Assembly (NCBI RefSeq): GCF_024764775.1
Contig: NZ_JALIGC010000035.1
Span: 288,716 to 352,715, forward strand
DNA from: Scandinavium manionii
GTDB lineage: Bacteria; Pseudomonadota; Gammaproteobacteria; Enterobacterales; Enterobacteriaceae
Length of the DNA: 64,000 bases
Reading direction: 5' to 3'
Position numbers and translations under genes: made by a program. Under the pieces are notes generated by a model. The model made no database searches, was not told the origin of the DNA, and saw nothing but the letters and a program-made list of their open reading frames with translations. Below are positions 9,172 through 17,839 of this stretch, piece after piece (positions within the stretch are counted from its first letter, which is position 1; every line of letters starts with the position of its first letter).

Positions 9172-10221
9172 TTAAGCCGGTTTCTTATTGAGGGTGTCTT
9201 TCAACTGCCCGATAAGTTCGCGGCGGAAATCGCCAAGCTTCGGCTTGTCGTTATCGATCCACGGCAGCGGACGGCACACTTCCATCGCTTTAATGCCCAG
9301 ACGCGCGGTCAGCAGGCCAGCGCCTATTCCCTGCGCCGCACGGGCGGAAAGACGCGCGGCCAAATCCTGCGACATCCAGTCCATACCGACTTCGCGCACC
9401 AGTTCGCTGGCTCCAGCGAAGGCAATATTTAACAGCACCAGGCGGAACAGGCGCAAGCGGCTGTAATAACCTAATTCAATGCCATACAGCATGGCGATGC
9501 GGTTGATCAGGCGTAAGTTACGCCAGGCGATAAACGCCATATCCACCAGCGCCAGCGGGCTGACAGCAATCATCAGCGTTGATTCTGCCGCCGAGCGGCT
9601 GATTTCGCGCCGCGCCTGGGCGTCCAGTACCGGCTGCACGATATGGGAATACAACGTGACCACTTCCCGGTCGTTCTGCGTTTCGTGAATGGCCGCGTAC
9701 CAACGCTGGAGTGCCGGGTGCGATTTGTCGATTCCGGCCTGCGCTGCAAGCTGTTCGCAGAACGCCCGCCCTTTGCCGGTGCCGTGACTGTGCAGCAGGT
9801 CACGCGCTTCATCACGCTCTTCCGCCCGCTGTCGCAAGCGCCACAGGCGCCGCCATTCGGTCACCACGGACCCCACGCCTGCACCAATAATCAACGCCCC
9901 TGCAGCATATCCACCGAGCGCCACCCAGTCCTGGGTTTGCCAGGCGTACATCGTCGACTGCACGCCCTGCGCCACCACGCTAATACCGAAAATACCTAAC
10001 CCTGCGGTCACCATCCGTCGCCACAGGCTGCGTTTCGGGCGCAGCGCCGCTTCGACCACGGCCTCGGCCTGCCCTTCGTCCTCTAACGGATCGTCAATCA
10101 CCGTCGGGGCAAAGTTGTCGGCCTGATTCTGTTCAAAGGTTTGAGCCCCACGCAGGTGCTCCGTTTTGTCCGCTTCCAGCGGCCCGGCGAAATCGATACG
10201 CGGTTTTAACGGTTCGCTCAT
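9172..10221 (-). CDS. ycjF: Inner membrane protein YcjF (DUF697 family)
   Basis: A 349-residue protein closely similar to E. coli YcjF. A polar N-terminus (about 1-65) is followed by two membrane segments (around 70-90 and 100-125) and the DUF697 region in the C-terminal half, with a long amphipathic region between. It overlaps the end of ycjX by four bases, so the two are translationally coupled. In E. coli ycjXF belongs to the heat-shock/phage-shock-linked genes; molecular role unknown. Confidence 0.93.
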   Translation of the reverse strand: MSEPLKPRIDFAGPLEADKTEHLRGAQTFEQNQADNFAPTVIDDPLEDEGQAEAVVEAALRPKRSLWRRMVTAGLGIFGISVVAQGVQSTMYAWQTQDWVALGGYAAGALIIGAGVGSVVTEWRRLWRLRQRAEERDEARDLLHSHGTGKGRAFCEQLAAQAGIDKSHPALQRWYAAIHETQNDREVVTLYSHIVQPVLDAQARREISRSAAESTLMIAVSPLALVDMAFIAWRNLRLINRIAMLYGIELGYYSRLRLFRLVLLNIAFAGASELVREVGMDWMSQDLAARLSARAAQGIGAGLLTARLGIKAMEVCRPLPWIDNDKPKLGDFRRELIGQLKDTLNKKPA

Positions 10222-11615
10222 CGCAATTTATCTCCAATTAAAAACTCCAGGGCTGCATCAAGGCGAATGTGCGGCAGCGGTTTATCGACGTCCATGGTCT
10301 GTGGGCGAAACGCCTCAAACTGGAAGCCCTGCTGTTCCCAGAACGCCTGCCCCGGCAAACGGGCGGGCACTTCGCCCGGATACACCGTCAGCGGTTCGCC
10401 GTCGCTCAGGCGGTTACCGCGCAGCGCGGGAATTTTCTCGCCATTGACGTCAATCAGTCCGCTTTGCGTAGCCTGCACTGACGCGAGCCCCAGACAATCC
10501 ATGCTGATACCTTCAAAGGCCGCGTTCTGCCACGCATCCTGAATCAGCTGTTGCAGCAGGGAAACCATGTTCGCATGCTGATCGACGGTGACGTGGTCGG
10601 CTTTAGTTGCGGCAAACAGCAGTTTGTCGATGACCGGGGAAAACAGGCGGCGGAACAGCGTGCGCTGCCCATAATGGAAGCTTTGCATCAATTGCGTCAG
10701 CGCCAGACGCATGTCGTTGAACGCCTGCGGCCCGCTGTTCAGCGGCTGCAAACAATCGACCAGTACTATCTGGCGGTCAAAACGCAGGAAATGATTTTTA
10801 TAGAAGTCTTTAACGACGTGTTCGCAGTAATAGTCAAAACGCGCCCGCAGCATCCCGGCGTTGGTATGTTTGTCAGCCTGCGCCAGTTTGGCCTCACCTG
10901 TGGCATCCACGTCCGGCCACGGGAAGAACTGTAAGGCCGGTGCGCCCGCCATTTCGCCCGGCAGCACAAAACGACCAGGCTGAATGAAGTGCAAACCTTC
11001 CTGTTTGCAGGCGTGCAGGTAGTCGGTCCACGCCTGGCTGATTTCCGCCAGACGGTTTTCGTCTGCCGGTGCCAGCGGGTCTAGCCCTTCGCAAAGCTGA
11101 CGCCAGCGGGCAGACCACTCAGCTCGCTGCCCGCTCAGCAGGCCGGTCATCTGTCGCGACCAGCTCAGGTAGTCCTGCGCCAGCATCGGCAAATCCAGCA
11201 GCCATTCGCCCGGATAATCGACGATTTCCAGGTACAGCGTGGAGGTGTCTTTGAAGTGGCGAAGCAAGGAATCGTTAGAACGAAAACGCAGGGCCAGGCG
11301 AATCTCGCTCACGCCACGCGTCGGTGTCGGCCACGTCGGTGGCGTGCCGTACAGCTGCGCCAGGCCTTCGTCGTAGGTAAAACGGGGGATCCCGTAGTCG
11401 CGCTGCGGCACGCGCTTCACGCCGAGCAACCGCTCCTCACGTACCGCACTCAGCAGCGGTAAACGCGCGCCTGCGTGCAGATTCAGCAGTTGATTCACCA
11501 TCGCGGTGATAAACGCGGTTTTGCCGCTACGGCTAAGCCCGGTCACCGCCAGGCGCAGATGTCGGTCCACACCGCGATTGAGCAGCGCATTAAATTCGGT
11601 TTTGAGTCGCTTCAT
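10218..11615 (-). CDS. ycjX: P-loop NTPase YcjX
   Basis: A 465-residue nucleotide-binding protein of the DUF463 family. Walker A is GLSRSGKTAF near residue 26; the conserved VDYPGEWLLDLP and VDCLQPL segments follow. I chose the ATG at 11615 (MKRLKTEFNALL) because GGGATGG sits 4-10 bases upstream and it gives the E. coli length; an ATG two codons earlier has no spaced ribosome-binding site. It is first in the ycjX-ycjF unit and divergent from ycjW. Function is not established; stress induction is known in E. coli. Confidence 0.93.
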   Translation of the reverse strand: MKRLKTEFNALLNRGVDRHLRLAVTGLSRSGKTAFITAMVNQLLNLHAGARLPLLSAVREERLLGVKRVPQRDYGIPRFTYDEGLAQLYGTPPTWPTPTRGVSEIRLALRFRSNDSLLRHFKDTSTLYLEIVDYPGEWLLDLPMLAQDYLSWSRQMTGLLSGQRAEWSARWRQLCEGLDPLAPADENRLAEISQAWTDYLHACKQEGLHFIQPGRFVLPGEMAGAPALQFFPWPDVDATGEAKLAQADKHTNAGMLRARFDYYCEHVVKDFYKNHFLRFDRQIVLVDCLQPLNSGPQAFNDMRLALTQLMQSFHYGQRTLFRRLFSPVIDKLLFAATKADHVTVDQHANMVSLLQQLIQDAWQNAAFEGISMDCLGLASVQATQSGLIDVNGEKIPALRGNRLSDGEPLTVYPGEVPARLPGQAFWEQQGFQFEAFRPQTMDVDKPLPHIRLDAALEFLIGDKLR

Positions 11616-11766
11616 CGCCATCCCGCTTTGTCCGATTCTTGCTTATCCTTCAGGATACATGACATGAGGTCCATGAAGATAATTATCAACCGCACTTCGC
11701 TGTATTTCAGGCTTTTTCTCCAGTAAGATGCATCTGATTGACTCTACGATGGAGCTCGACAGGTGT

Positions 11767-12777
11767 ATGTCACCGACCATATATGATATTGCCAGGGTTG
11801 CTGGTGTCTCAAAATCTACCGTCTCTCGCGTGCTGAATAATCAAACCAATATTTCGCCAGAGGCGCTGGAAAAAGTGCAGAAAGCGATTAAGGATCTTAA
11901 TTATCAGCCGAATAAGCTTGCCCGGGCGCTAACGTCTTCTGGGTTTGACGCTATTATGGTCATTTCTACTCGCTCAACGAAAACCACGGCAGGCAATCCT
12001 TTCTTTGCTGAAGTGCTTCACGCCATTACTTCCCGGGCGGAGGAAGAAGGCTTTGATGTGATATTACAAACATCACGTAGCACCGAAGATGACCTGCTTA
12101 AATGCGAAAGCAAAATTCGGCAAAAGATGATCAAAGGGATCATTATGCTGAGCTCCCCGGCCGATGAATCCTTTTTCTCGCGCGTCGATGCGTATCAAAT
12201 TCCGGTGGTGGTGATTGGTAAAGTTGAAGGGGATTATCAGCACGTCTATTCCGTCGACACCGATAATTATCAGGACAGTATTGCATTGACCCATGCACTT
12301 ATTTCTCGTGGGCATAAAAATATCGCCTGCCTGCATGCCCCGCTGGATTATCACGTTTCCGTTGACCGCCTGGCGGGATATAAAGAGTGCCTCAGCCAGC
12401 ACCATATTCCACTGCGTGAAGAATGGGTCATCGATAGCGGTTATACCCATGAAACCGCGCTGGTCGCGGCGAAGTCGTTGCTGGCAATGGAACCGCGTCC
12501 GGATGCCGTTTTCGCCACCGACAGCATGAAGCTGTTAAGCCTGTACCGGGCCGCATTTGAAGCAGGCATTCAAATACCGCAACAGCTTGCCGTGGTTGGC
12601 TACAGTAACGAAACGCTGTCGTTCATTTTGTCTCCCGCACCAGGCGGAATTGATGTGCCTACCTACGAGCTGGGTCTAAAAAGCTGCGATCAGCTTTTCA
12701 AATGCCTCGCCGGTAAACCAGGTCCACGACGGGTTATCGTTTCCACCCATATTTCGCTGACCGACTCACTGGCCTAA
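11767..12777 (+). CDS. ycjW: LacI-family regulator of the ycj carbohydrate operon
   Basis: A 336-residue LacI/GalR-type regulator. The N-terminal helix-turn-helix is plain (TIYDIARVAGVSKSTVSRVLNN), followed by a periplasmic-binding-protein-like sugar sensor domain. The ATG at 11767 places the HTH at the N-terminus as in E. coli YcjW; a start at 11728 would add 13 residues. It is transcribed towards the ycjM-ompG operon, whose end (ompG) is convergent. Its likely operators are the identical 18-bp sites at 25521-25538 and 15579-15596. In E. coli YcjW has been linked to pspE and H2S production, but pspE is absent here. Confidence 0.93.
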   Translation: MSPTIYDIARVAGVSKSTVSRVLNNQTNISPEALEKVQKAIKDLNYQPNKLARALTSSGFDAIMVISTRSTKTTAGNPFFAEVLHAITSRAEEEGFDVILQTSRSTEDDLLKCESKIRQKMIKGIIMLSSPADESFFSRVDAYQIPVVVIGKVEGDYQHVYSVDTDNYQDSIALTHALISRGHKNIACLHAPLDYHVSVDRLAGYKECLSQHHIPLREEWVIDSGYTHETALVAAKSLLAMEPRPDAVFATDSMKLLSLYRAAFEAGIQIPQQLAVVGYSNETLSFILSPAPGGIDVPTYELGLKSCDQLFKCLAGKPGPRRVIVSTHISLTDSLA

Positions 12778-12778
12778 C

Positions 12779-12799
12779 GCCGGAGGTTTGCCCTCCGGC
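12779..12799. terminator. Hairpin between convergent ycjW and ompG
   Basis: Perfect 8-bp stem GCCGGAGG / CCTCCGGC around loop TTTGC starting one base after the ycjW stop. No clear T run on either side, so it may act as a Rho-assisted stop or mRNA 3'-end stabiliser. Confidence 0.6.
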
Positions 12800-12808
12800 C
12801 ACAGGGCG

Positions 12809-13720
12809 TTAAAACGCGTAGTTGATGCCGACACCCGCATAATGGAAGCGATCGTCGTCGCCCTCATCGTGGTGTTCCCACTCGTAGGCGTATTCAAGAG
12901 AAACCGAAACACCGTTATCGAAGTCGTGGGCGTATTGTAAGCCCAGCCGGTTGAAGTCATGGCCTTCGCGAGTCGGATCGTCCTGCCAGTCCCAGTTTGT
13001 CCAACGGTCAAGACCGAGACGGGTATACGGCGTCAGCGTGGTGGAACCAAAAGAGATGGGGAGATATGCACGAATTTCCTGGGTTGAAAACTCACCGTTG
13101 TTCCGGCTCTTATCAAGGTTAAACCCGCGCTCCAGATAATAATTCGTCAGCAACGAGACCGTCTCTGTCAGCTTCCATGTAAACCCGGTTTCGGTTTCTA
13201 CCCGGCTATCGGAATACCCCGTTTGCTGAAGATCATTCACGAACTGATAAGCCGCCAGCCAACCGTTGAAATGCACGTCATCCGTCAGGCGTAAATTCCA
13301 GTCTGGCTGAAACTTATAACGCTGCATATTAGCGGTTCCCGCCTCTTTATTATGTTCATCTTTAAAGTGATAGCCATAATTACGAATACCGCCAGTCAGA
13401 CCGAGAGTAAAGTCATCGTTATCCAGCACCTGATAACGAATTTCCAGTTCAGGCCGATTAAAATAGGTCCCGCGCGTGCCGGAACTGTAATCGACCGGGC
13501 CTTCCTGATACATCGCTAGCGATATTTTCCATGGTCCTGTTGAGGCATTAAACCATACCGACGGCTCGTATAACCCGTCCATATCATCGGCTTGCCCTTC
13601 AATGTTCTCGATTTCATACATCGCGCCAATATTAAATTTCCAGCCATCATTATTTTCTGCATAAGCTGTGAGAGTACACGCACCCAATAGCAGTGCTGCA
13701 CACCGAGGTAGTGTGTTCAT
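12809..13720 (-). CDS. ompG: Outer membrane porin G
   Basis: Monomeric 14-stranded beta-barrel porin for oligosaccharides, 303 residues. Signal peptide MNTLPRCAALLLGACTLTAYA is followed by a mature start ENNDGWKFNIGAMYE and many alternating amphipathic strands, ending GVGINYAF with the terminal Phe required for barrel assembly. I chose the ATG at 13720 because AGGATG lies about 8 bases upstream; further upstream ATGs lack this. It is last in the ycjM-ompG operon, 72 bases after ycjV, and should provide outer-membrane entry for the sugar handled by YcjNOPV. Confidence 0.93.
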   Translation of the reverse strand: MNTLPRCAALLLGACTLTAYAENNDGWKFNIGAMYEIENIEGQADDMDGLYEPSVWFNASTGPWKISLAMYQEGPVDYSSGTRGTYFNRPELEIRYQVLDNDDFTLGLTGGIRNYGYHFKDEHNKEAGTANMQRYKFQPDWNLRLTDDVHFNGWLAAYQFVNDLQQTGYSDSRVETETGFTWKLTETVSLLTNYYLERGFNLDKSRNNGEFSTQEIRAYLPISFGSTTLTPYTRLGLDRWTNWDWQDDPTREGHDFNRLGLQYAHDFDNGVSVSLEYAYEWEHHDEGDDDRFHYAGVGINYAF

Positions 13721-13792
13721 AATATTCATCCTGAAAATTAACAACGTAGAGATAATGGGAGGAATGACATCCTCCCAGGTTTTTAATTTCTG

Positions 13793-14878
13793 TTATTCGC
13801 GGATGGCTCGCTCACTTTCAATATCAAAGAAATGACTTTTCGCCATATCGAATGACAACATAATATTATCGCCTGCGAAATAATCATTGGTCGACGGCGC
13901 GCGAACCACCAGTTCATGCCCACCAATGGTGATATACAACATAAATTCCGCGCCGGTTAATTCCGCCACGCTAATCCGCGCCTCTACCGGGATAGTCGAC
14001 TCCGCGCCGGTGACGATATCTTCCGGGCGAATGCCCAACACAATCGCTTTACGCTGATAGCCCGCCGCGTTGAGCACCGCCATCTTGTCCGGAGGGATCG
14101 GCAAGCGCAGGGTTTCGGTGACAAAATCATTCCCGTCGATGGCGCCGCGGATAAAATTCATCGCCGGAGAGCCAATAAACCCGGCGACAAACATGTTTGC
14201 GGGCTGGTTGTAGACCTGCTTCGGCGCCCCAACCTGCTGCACGATACCGTCTTTCATAATCACTATCCGTGTCGCCATGGTCATGGCTTCGGTCTGATCG
14301 TGCGTGACGTAAATCATGGTGGTGTTGAGTTTTTGATGCAGCTTGCAGATTTCAGCTCGCATCTGTACGCGCAGCTTGGCATCGAGGTTCGACAGCGGTT
14401 CATCCATCAAAAACACCCCCGCTTCACGCACAATTGCCCGCCCGAGCGCCACGCGCTGGCGCTGACCGCCGGACAACGCGCTCGGTTTGCGCTTCAGATA
14501 CTCACGCAAACCCAAGATCTGGGCCGCCCAGCTGACACGTTCTTCAATGACCTCCGGCGCAATTTTTTGCATCTTGAGACCAAAGGCCATGTTGTCGTAC
14601 ACCGTCATGTGCGGATAGAGCGCGTAATTCTGGAAAACCATCGCGATATTGCGTGACTTCGCCGGAACATCGTTCATGCGTACGCCGTCGATCATTAACT
14701 CGCCATGGCTGATCGCCTCCAGCCCGGCAATCATTCTCAGGGTGGTTGATTTACCGCAGCCGGACGGCCCGACCAGAACGATGAACTCTTTGTCTTCAAT
14801 GTCGAGATTGAAATCCTTCACCACGTGCACGTGGTTGTCATAAATTTTCTGAATATGTTGCAGTGATAATTGAGCCAT
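13793..14878 (-). CDS. ycjV: ABC sugar importer ATPase, intact
   Basis: A 361-residue MsmK/UgpC/MalK-type ATPase. Walker A GPSGCGKST, Q-loop VFQNYALYPHMT, signature LSGGQRQRVALGRA, Walker B VFLMDEPLSNLDAKLR and H-loop VTHD are all intact, followed by a C-terminal TOBE-type regulatory domain. It lies between ycjU (4-base gap) and ompG. In E. coli K-12 ycjV is a disrupted gene; here it is whole, so the YcjNOP permease has its own cognate ATPase. Confidence 0.93.
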   Translation of the reverse strand: MAQLSLQHIQKIYDNHVHVVKDFNLDIEDKEFIVLVGPSGCGKSTTLRMIAGLEAISHGELMIDGVRMNDVPAKSRNIAMVFQNYALYPHMTVYDNMAFGLKMQKIAPEVIEERVSWAAQILGLREYLKRKPSALSGGQRQRVALGRAIVREAGVFLMDEPLSNLDAKLRVQMRAEICKLHQKLNTTMIYVTHDQTEAMTMATRIVIMKDGIVQQVGAPKQVYNQPANMFVAGFIGSPAMNFIRGAIDGNDFVTETLRLPIPPDKMAVLNAAGYQRKAIVLGIRPEDIVTGAESTIPVEARISVAELTGAEFMLYITIGGHELVVRAPSTNDYFAGDNIMLSFDMAKSHFFDIESERAIRE

Positions 14879-14882
14879 GGGT

Positions 14883-15569
14883 TTATTCCTTTACAGGTGC
14901 AGAGGCTGGATGGAGGCGTTGCCAGTACGCATCCAACCGATGCCAGTTCAGTTCCCGTGTGGACGGTAATAACAGCCCCGCCCCCATCAAATCTTCGCCA
15001 ATCCCGATTGATGCCATGCCGCTGGCGTTAATCGCCTGGATCCCGGCCAGGGAATCCTCTATCCCGATAGCGTGGCGCGCTGCCACACCTAATCCCCGGC
15101 AGGCCAGCAGGAAAATTTCCGGGTCGGGTTTGGAATGCACGATACGCGAGGCATCTGCGCAATAGTCAAAGAGATGCGAAATTCCCAGCGCATTCAGAAT
15201 AACCGGAGCATTGAGCGACACCGAGGCCAGCCCGATGCGTATTCCTCTGCCACGTAGCGCCTGCAAAAGCGCAGTAATGCCTGGCAAAATCGACTCAGGG
15301 GTGAGCGACGCCAGCGTGGCGACGTAACGGTTGTTTTTACGCGCGCACAGCTCCTCGCAATCGGCGGGGGAAAAGTGCGCCGCTTTACCGCCGTGTTGCA
15401 AAATACGCTGCAACGACGCCATTCGGCTGATGCCCTTCAGCTGCTCGTTGAATGTTTCGTCAATGCTGATCCCAATTTCCTGCGCCACATCGCGCCAGGC
15501 GACGTAATGCAGATGCGCCGTGTCGGTCACGACCCCATCAAGATCGAAGATAACGGCATCCAGTTTCAT
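14883..15569 (-). CDS. ycjU: Beta-phosphoglucomutase
   Basis: HAD-superfamily phosphomutase converting beta-D-glucose 1-phosphate to glucose 6-phosphate, 228 residues. The nucleophile/acid pair is FDLDGVVTD at residues 8-16; KPDPEIF and IEDSLAGI supply the remaining HAD motifs. Its ATG overlaps the ycjT stop (ATGA), so it is coupled to the kojibiose phosphorylase that produces beta-glucose 1-phosphate, its substrate. A GGAGAAGG ribosome-binding site lies within the end of ycjT, next to a copy of the presumed YcjW operator. Confidence 0.94.
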   Translation of the reverse strand: MKLDAVIFDLDGVVTDTAHLHYVAWRDVAQEIGISIDETFNEQLKGISRMASLQRILQHGGKAAHFSPADCEELCARKNNRYVATLASLTPESILPGITALLQALRGRGIRIGLASVSLNAPVILNALGISHLFDYCADASRIVHSKPDPEIFLLACRGLGVAARHAIGIEDSLAGIQAINASGMASIGIGEDLMGAGLLLPSTRELNWHRLDAYWQRLHPASAPVKE

Positions 15570-17839
15570 CCGGCCTTCTCCATGGTAGCGGTCCCAACTT
15601 GAGTGCTAAAAAAATCAGACTGCTGATAGCGCTGCTGCCCATTCAGGCAAATTTCGCGGCCCCACAGCCAAAGATGAATTTCTGCGCTGGTGTTCAGGGT
15701 GACCGCTTCCGGCGTGATATCCAGGGTCAGGCTCGCGCCCTGCCAGCGAACCGGCACGCATAACCGCTGCCATTGCGCCGGGAGTGCCGGGGCCAGATGC
15801 AGTTCGCCATTGCAAATACTTAGCCCGCCAAAGCCTTGAACGGCCCCCAGCCAGATAGCCCCCGTCGCGGCGGCATGAATCCCGTCGTCGCTGCTGTGCG
15901 GCTCGTCGCCCAAATCGATTTCCGTCCCGTCTCGCCACTGGCGATATCCTTCCTCTACGCGGCCGCAGCGCGCGCTGACGATGCCGTGAATGGCTTTACT
16001 GAGCGAGGAATCGTGGATGGTTCGTGGCTCGTAGTACGCCAGATTCGCCAGGCATTCGGCATCAGAAAAACGATCCGGTAGCATGTAATTCAACATCACC
16101 ACATCGGCCTGTTTAAGGATTTGCATCTCGTTGACTTCCGCCCGCGAGTAGTCGAGCAAAATGGTCTGCTTCCCGGCGTGGGCTTTATATTTGCTGAGAT
16201 TAATGGTTGGCTTTTGCATGAACGTGTCGTCCTGCGCCAGCACGCCCTGTGCATCAGCGTCAGGTAGCCACAGACGTTGCAGAAAATCGGCGGCTCTGGC
16301 GGAAAACACAGGCTGAAGTTTGCCAAACTGCGGTACCAAATGCAGCGCCTGTGACACGTTGTGCCAGGCCATATAGTTGGTGAAAGCGTTGTTATTGACG
16401 TGCTCGGTGTATTCATCCGGACCGATAACATCGTGCAACTCCAGCCGCCCGTTGGCCTCCACCGCTCTGCTCATCCAGAACATCGCCGTTTCGGTCAATA
16501 AGCTGACCCCTTCGGTGCGCATGAACGCCTCATCATGGGTCGCGTGCCAGTAGTTCACCACCGCCCAGGCGATATCCGCGACCAGGTGATGTTCCGCCTG
16601 CGCGGAGGCGATTTTCTGCCGCAGGCCGGTGCGGATATTGATGGCGGCAAATTCCGGCGTTTCTTCCTCGCCGCTGCGCGCGCTCTCCCACGGGAACAGC
16701 GCCCCATGCCAGCCATTGCGTCGGGCTTTTTCCCGGGCGCCGGGCAGATTCAGGTAACGGTAGCGCAATAACGACCGCGCAGTAGATGGCTCGGTCAGCA
16801 GATGATAAGGGAGTAAAAAGACTTCGGTATCCCAGAACACATGCCCTTTGTAGCCTTCCCCCGTCAGCCCTTTGGCCGCAATACTGCTGCGGTCGTCATG
16901 CAGTGGCGTCATGGCCGCCAGATGATAATGGGCAAAATCGAGGGCGACCTGATCGGCCGCGATGCCGGAGTCTACGATAACCCGACGCGCCTGCCAGCCT
17001 TTCAGCCACTCCGCTCGCGAAGCGGCCAGTAGCGCGTCGTAGCCCTGCGCAGTACACGACTGCAAATCATTCAGACAGTGTCGGCTAAAGCTCTCCAGCG
17101 ATAAGATTTCACGCCCGCGCTGCACTATCCAGCTGATTTTCTCGAGCGTGACGCTCTCGCCCGCCTTCAGGCACAGCGTACTGTTTTGCATCAGGCGGCG
17201 ATTCTTCGCCGCAAAGCAGCTTTCCGCGTCTTTGGTCAACTGAATGCTACTGGTGATCACCACTTCAGCATCCGCCGACTGTGTCGCCCACGCGCCCTGC
17301 AACACCTGCTGACCAAAGACCCGCAGCGAAAGCTCATCCAGATGCTGACGACCACTGTTGGTTTGCGTCCCATCAATGCCGGTGGAAAATTCGAGGTTTA
17401 CCTCTTTGTCCAGCGCGGTCACGGTGAATTGCATCGCCAACAGCGGCAACTCTGCCATTGAGGTGAAACGGCGGCTGGCAATGCGCACACGTGCGCCCGA
17501 TGGAGAGCGCCAGATTAAATCCCTCCGCAGTTCGCCGTCGCTGAAATCCAGCTCGCGGTTCCAGCTTTCGGTCTCGCCGCTCAGTAGCGTAAAGGGTGCC
17601 CCGTTCACCTCAAGCTGAATGCCGACCACGTCAGGCAGATTAATCAGTTCATTCGTTTCGCCACGTCCGGCACAGTGATACAGCCCGGCGAGATACAGGC
17701 CGCGCACCTGCTGGGTGTAGTCCTCTTCATGGCTTGCGCGCACGCCCATATAACCGTTCGCGCAGGTCATCAGCGATGCGTATTTATTCAGGCTGTGCGG
17801 GCTGAAAGCCGGATCATTCAACGTAGAAATATTCAGCAT
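15566..17839 (-). CDS. ycjT: Kojibiose phosphorylase (GH65)
   Basis: Cytoplasmic inverting phosphorylase that splits kojibiose (alpha-1,2-glucobiose) into glucose and beta-glucose 1-phosphate; the activity is established for E. coli YcjT. The catalytic acid lies in DVIGPDEYTEH, and the phosphate-binding and barrel motifs (KGHVFWDTEVFLLP, ALFPWESA, YKAHAGKQTILLDYSRAEVN) are all present. I chose the ATG at 17839 (MLNISTLND) because it aligns residue for residue with the E. coli N-terminus; an in-frame ATG four codons upstream exists. It overlaps the ycjS end by 7 bases and the ycjU start by 4. 757 residues. Confidence 0.93.
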   Translation of the reverse strand: MLNISTLNDPAFSPHSLNKYASLMTCANGYMGVRASHEEDYTQQVRGLYLAGLYHCAGRGETNELINLPDVVGIQLEVNGAPFTLLSGETESWNRELDFSDGELRRDLIWRSPSGARVRIASRRFTSMAELPLLAMQFTVTALDKEVNLEFSTGIDGTQTNSGRQHLDELSLRVFGQQVLQGAWATQSADAEVVITSSIQLTKDAESCFAAKNRRLMQNSTLCLKAGESVTLEKISWIVQRGREILSLESFSRHCLNDLQSCTAQGYDALLAASRAEWLKGWQARRVIVDSGIAADQVALDFAHYHLAAMTPLHDDRSSIAAKGLTGEGYKGHVFWDTEVFLLPYHLLTEPSTARSLLRYRYLNLPGAREKARRNGWHGALFPWESARSGEEETPEFAAINIRTGLRQKIASAQAEHHLVADIAWAVVNYWHATHDEAFMRTEGVSLLTETAMFWMSRAVEANGRLELHDVIGPDEYTEHVNNNAFTNYMAWHNVSQALHLVPQFGKLQPVFSARAADFLQRLWLPDADAQGVLAQDDTFMQKPTINLSKYKAHAGKQTILLDYSRAEVNEMQILKQADVVMLNYMLPDRFSDAECLANLAYYEPRTIHDSSLSKAIHGIVSARCGRVEEGYRQWRDGTEIDLGDEPHSSDDGIHAAATGAIWLGAVQGFGGLSICNGELHLAPALPAQWQRLCVPVRWQGASLTLDITPEAVTLNTSAEIHLWLWGREICLNGQQRYQQSDFFSTQVGTATMEKAG
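15579..15596. promoter_or_regulatory. Second copy of presumed YcjW operator, at ycjT/ycjU junction
   Basis: The 18-mer TCCATGGTAGCGGTCCCA is identical to 25521-25538 in front of ycjM. It contains an imperfect LacI-type palindrome (TGGNANCGNTNCCA). Here it lies inside the last codons of ycjT and just before the ycjU start, where it could act as an auxiliary operator or roadblock. Identity is seen; binding is inferred. Confidence 0.6.

Noticed and set aside
15566..17839. Relationship of YcjT to the GH94 part of the first gene as a duplicated phosphorylase
   Set aside because: Both are phosphorylases with related folds but motifs differ (GPDEYTEH versus GAGDWNDGMN); they are distinct families (GH65 and GH94).
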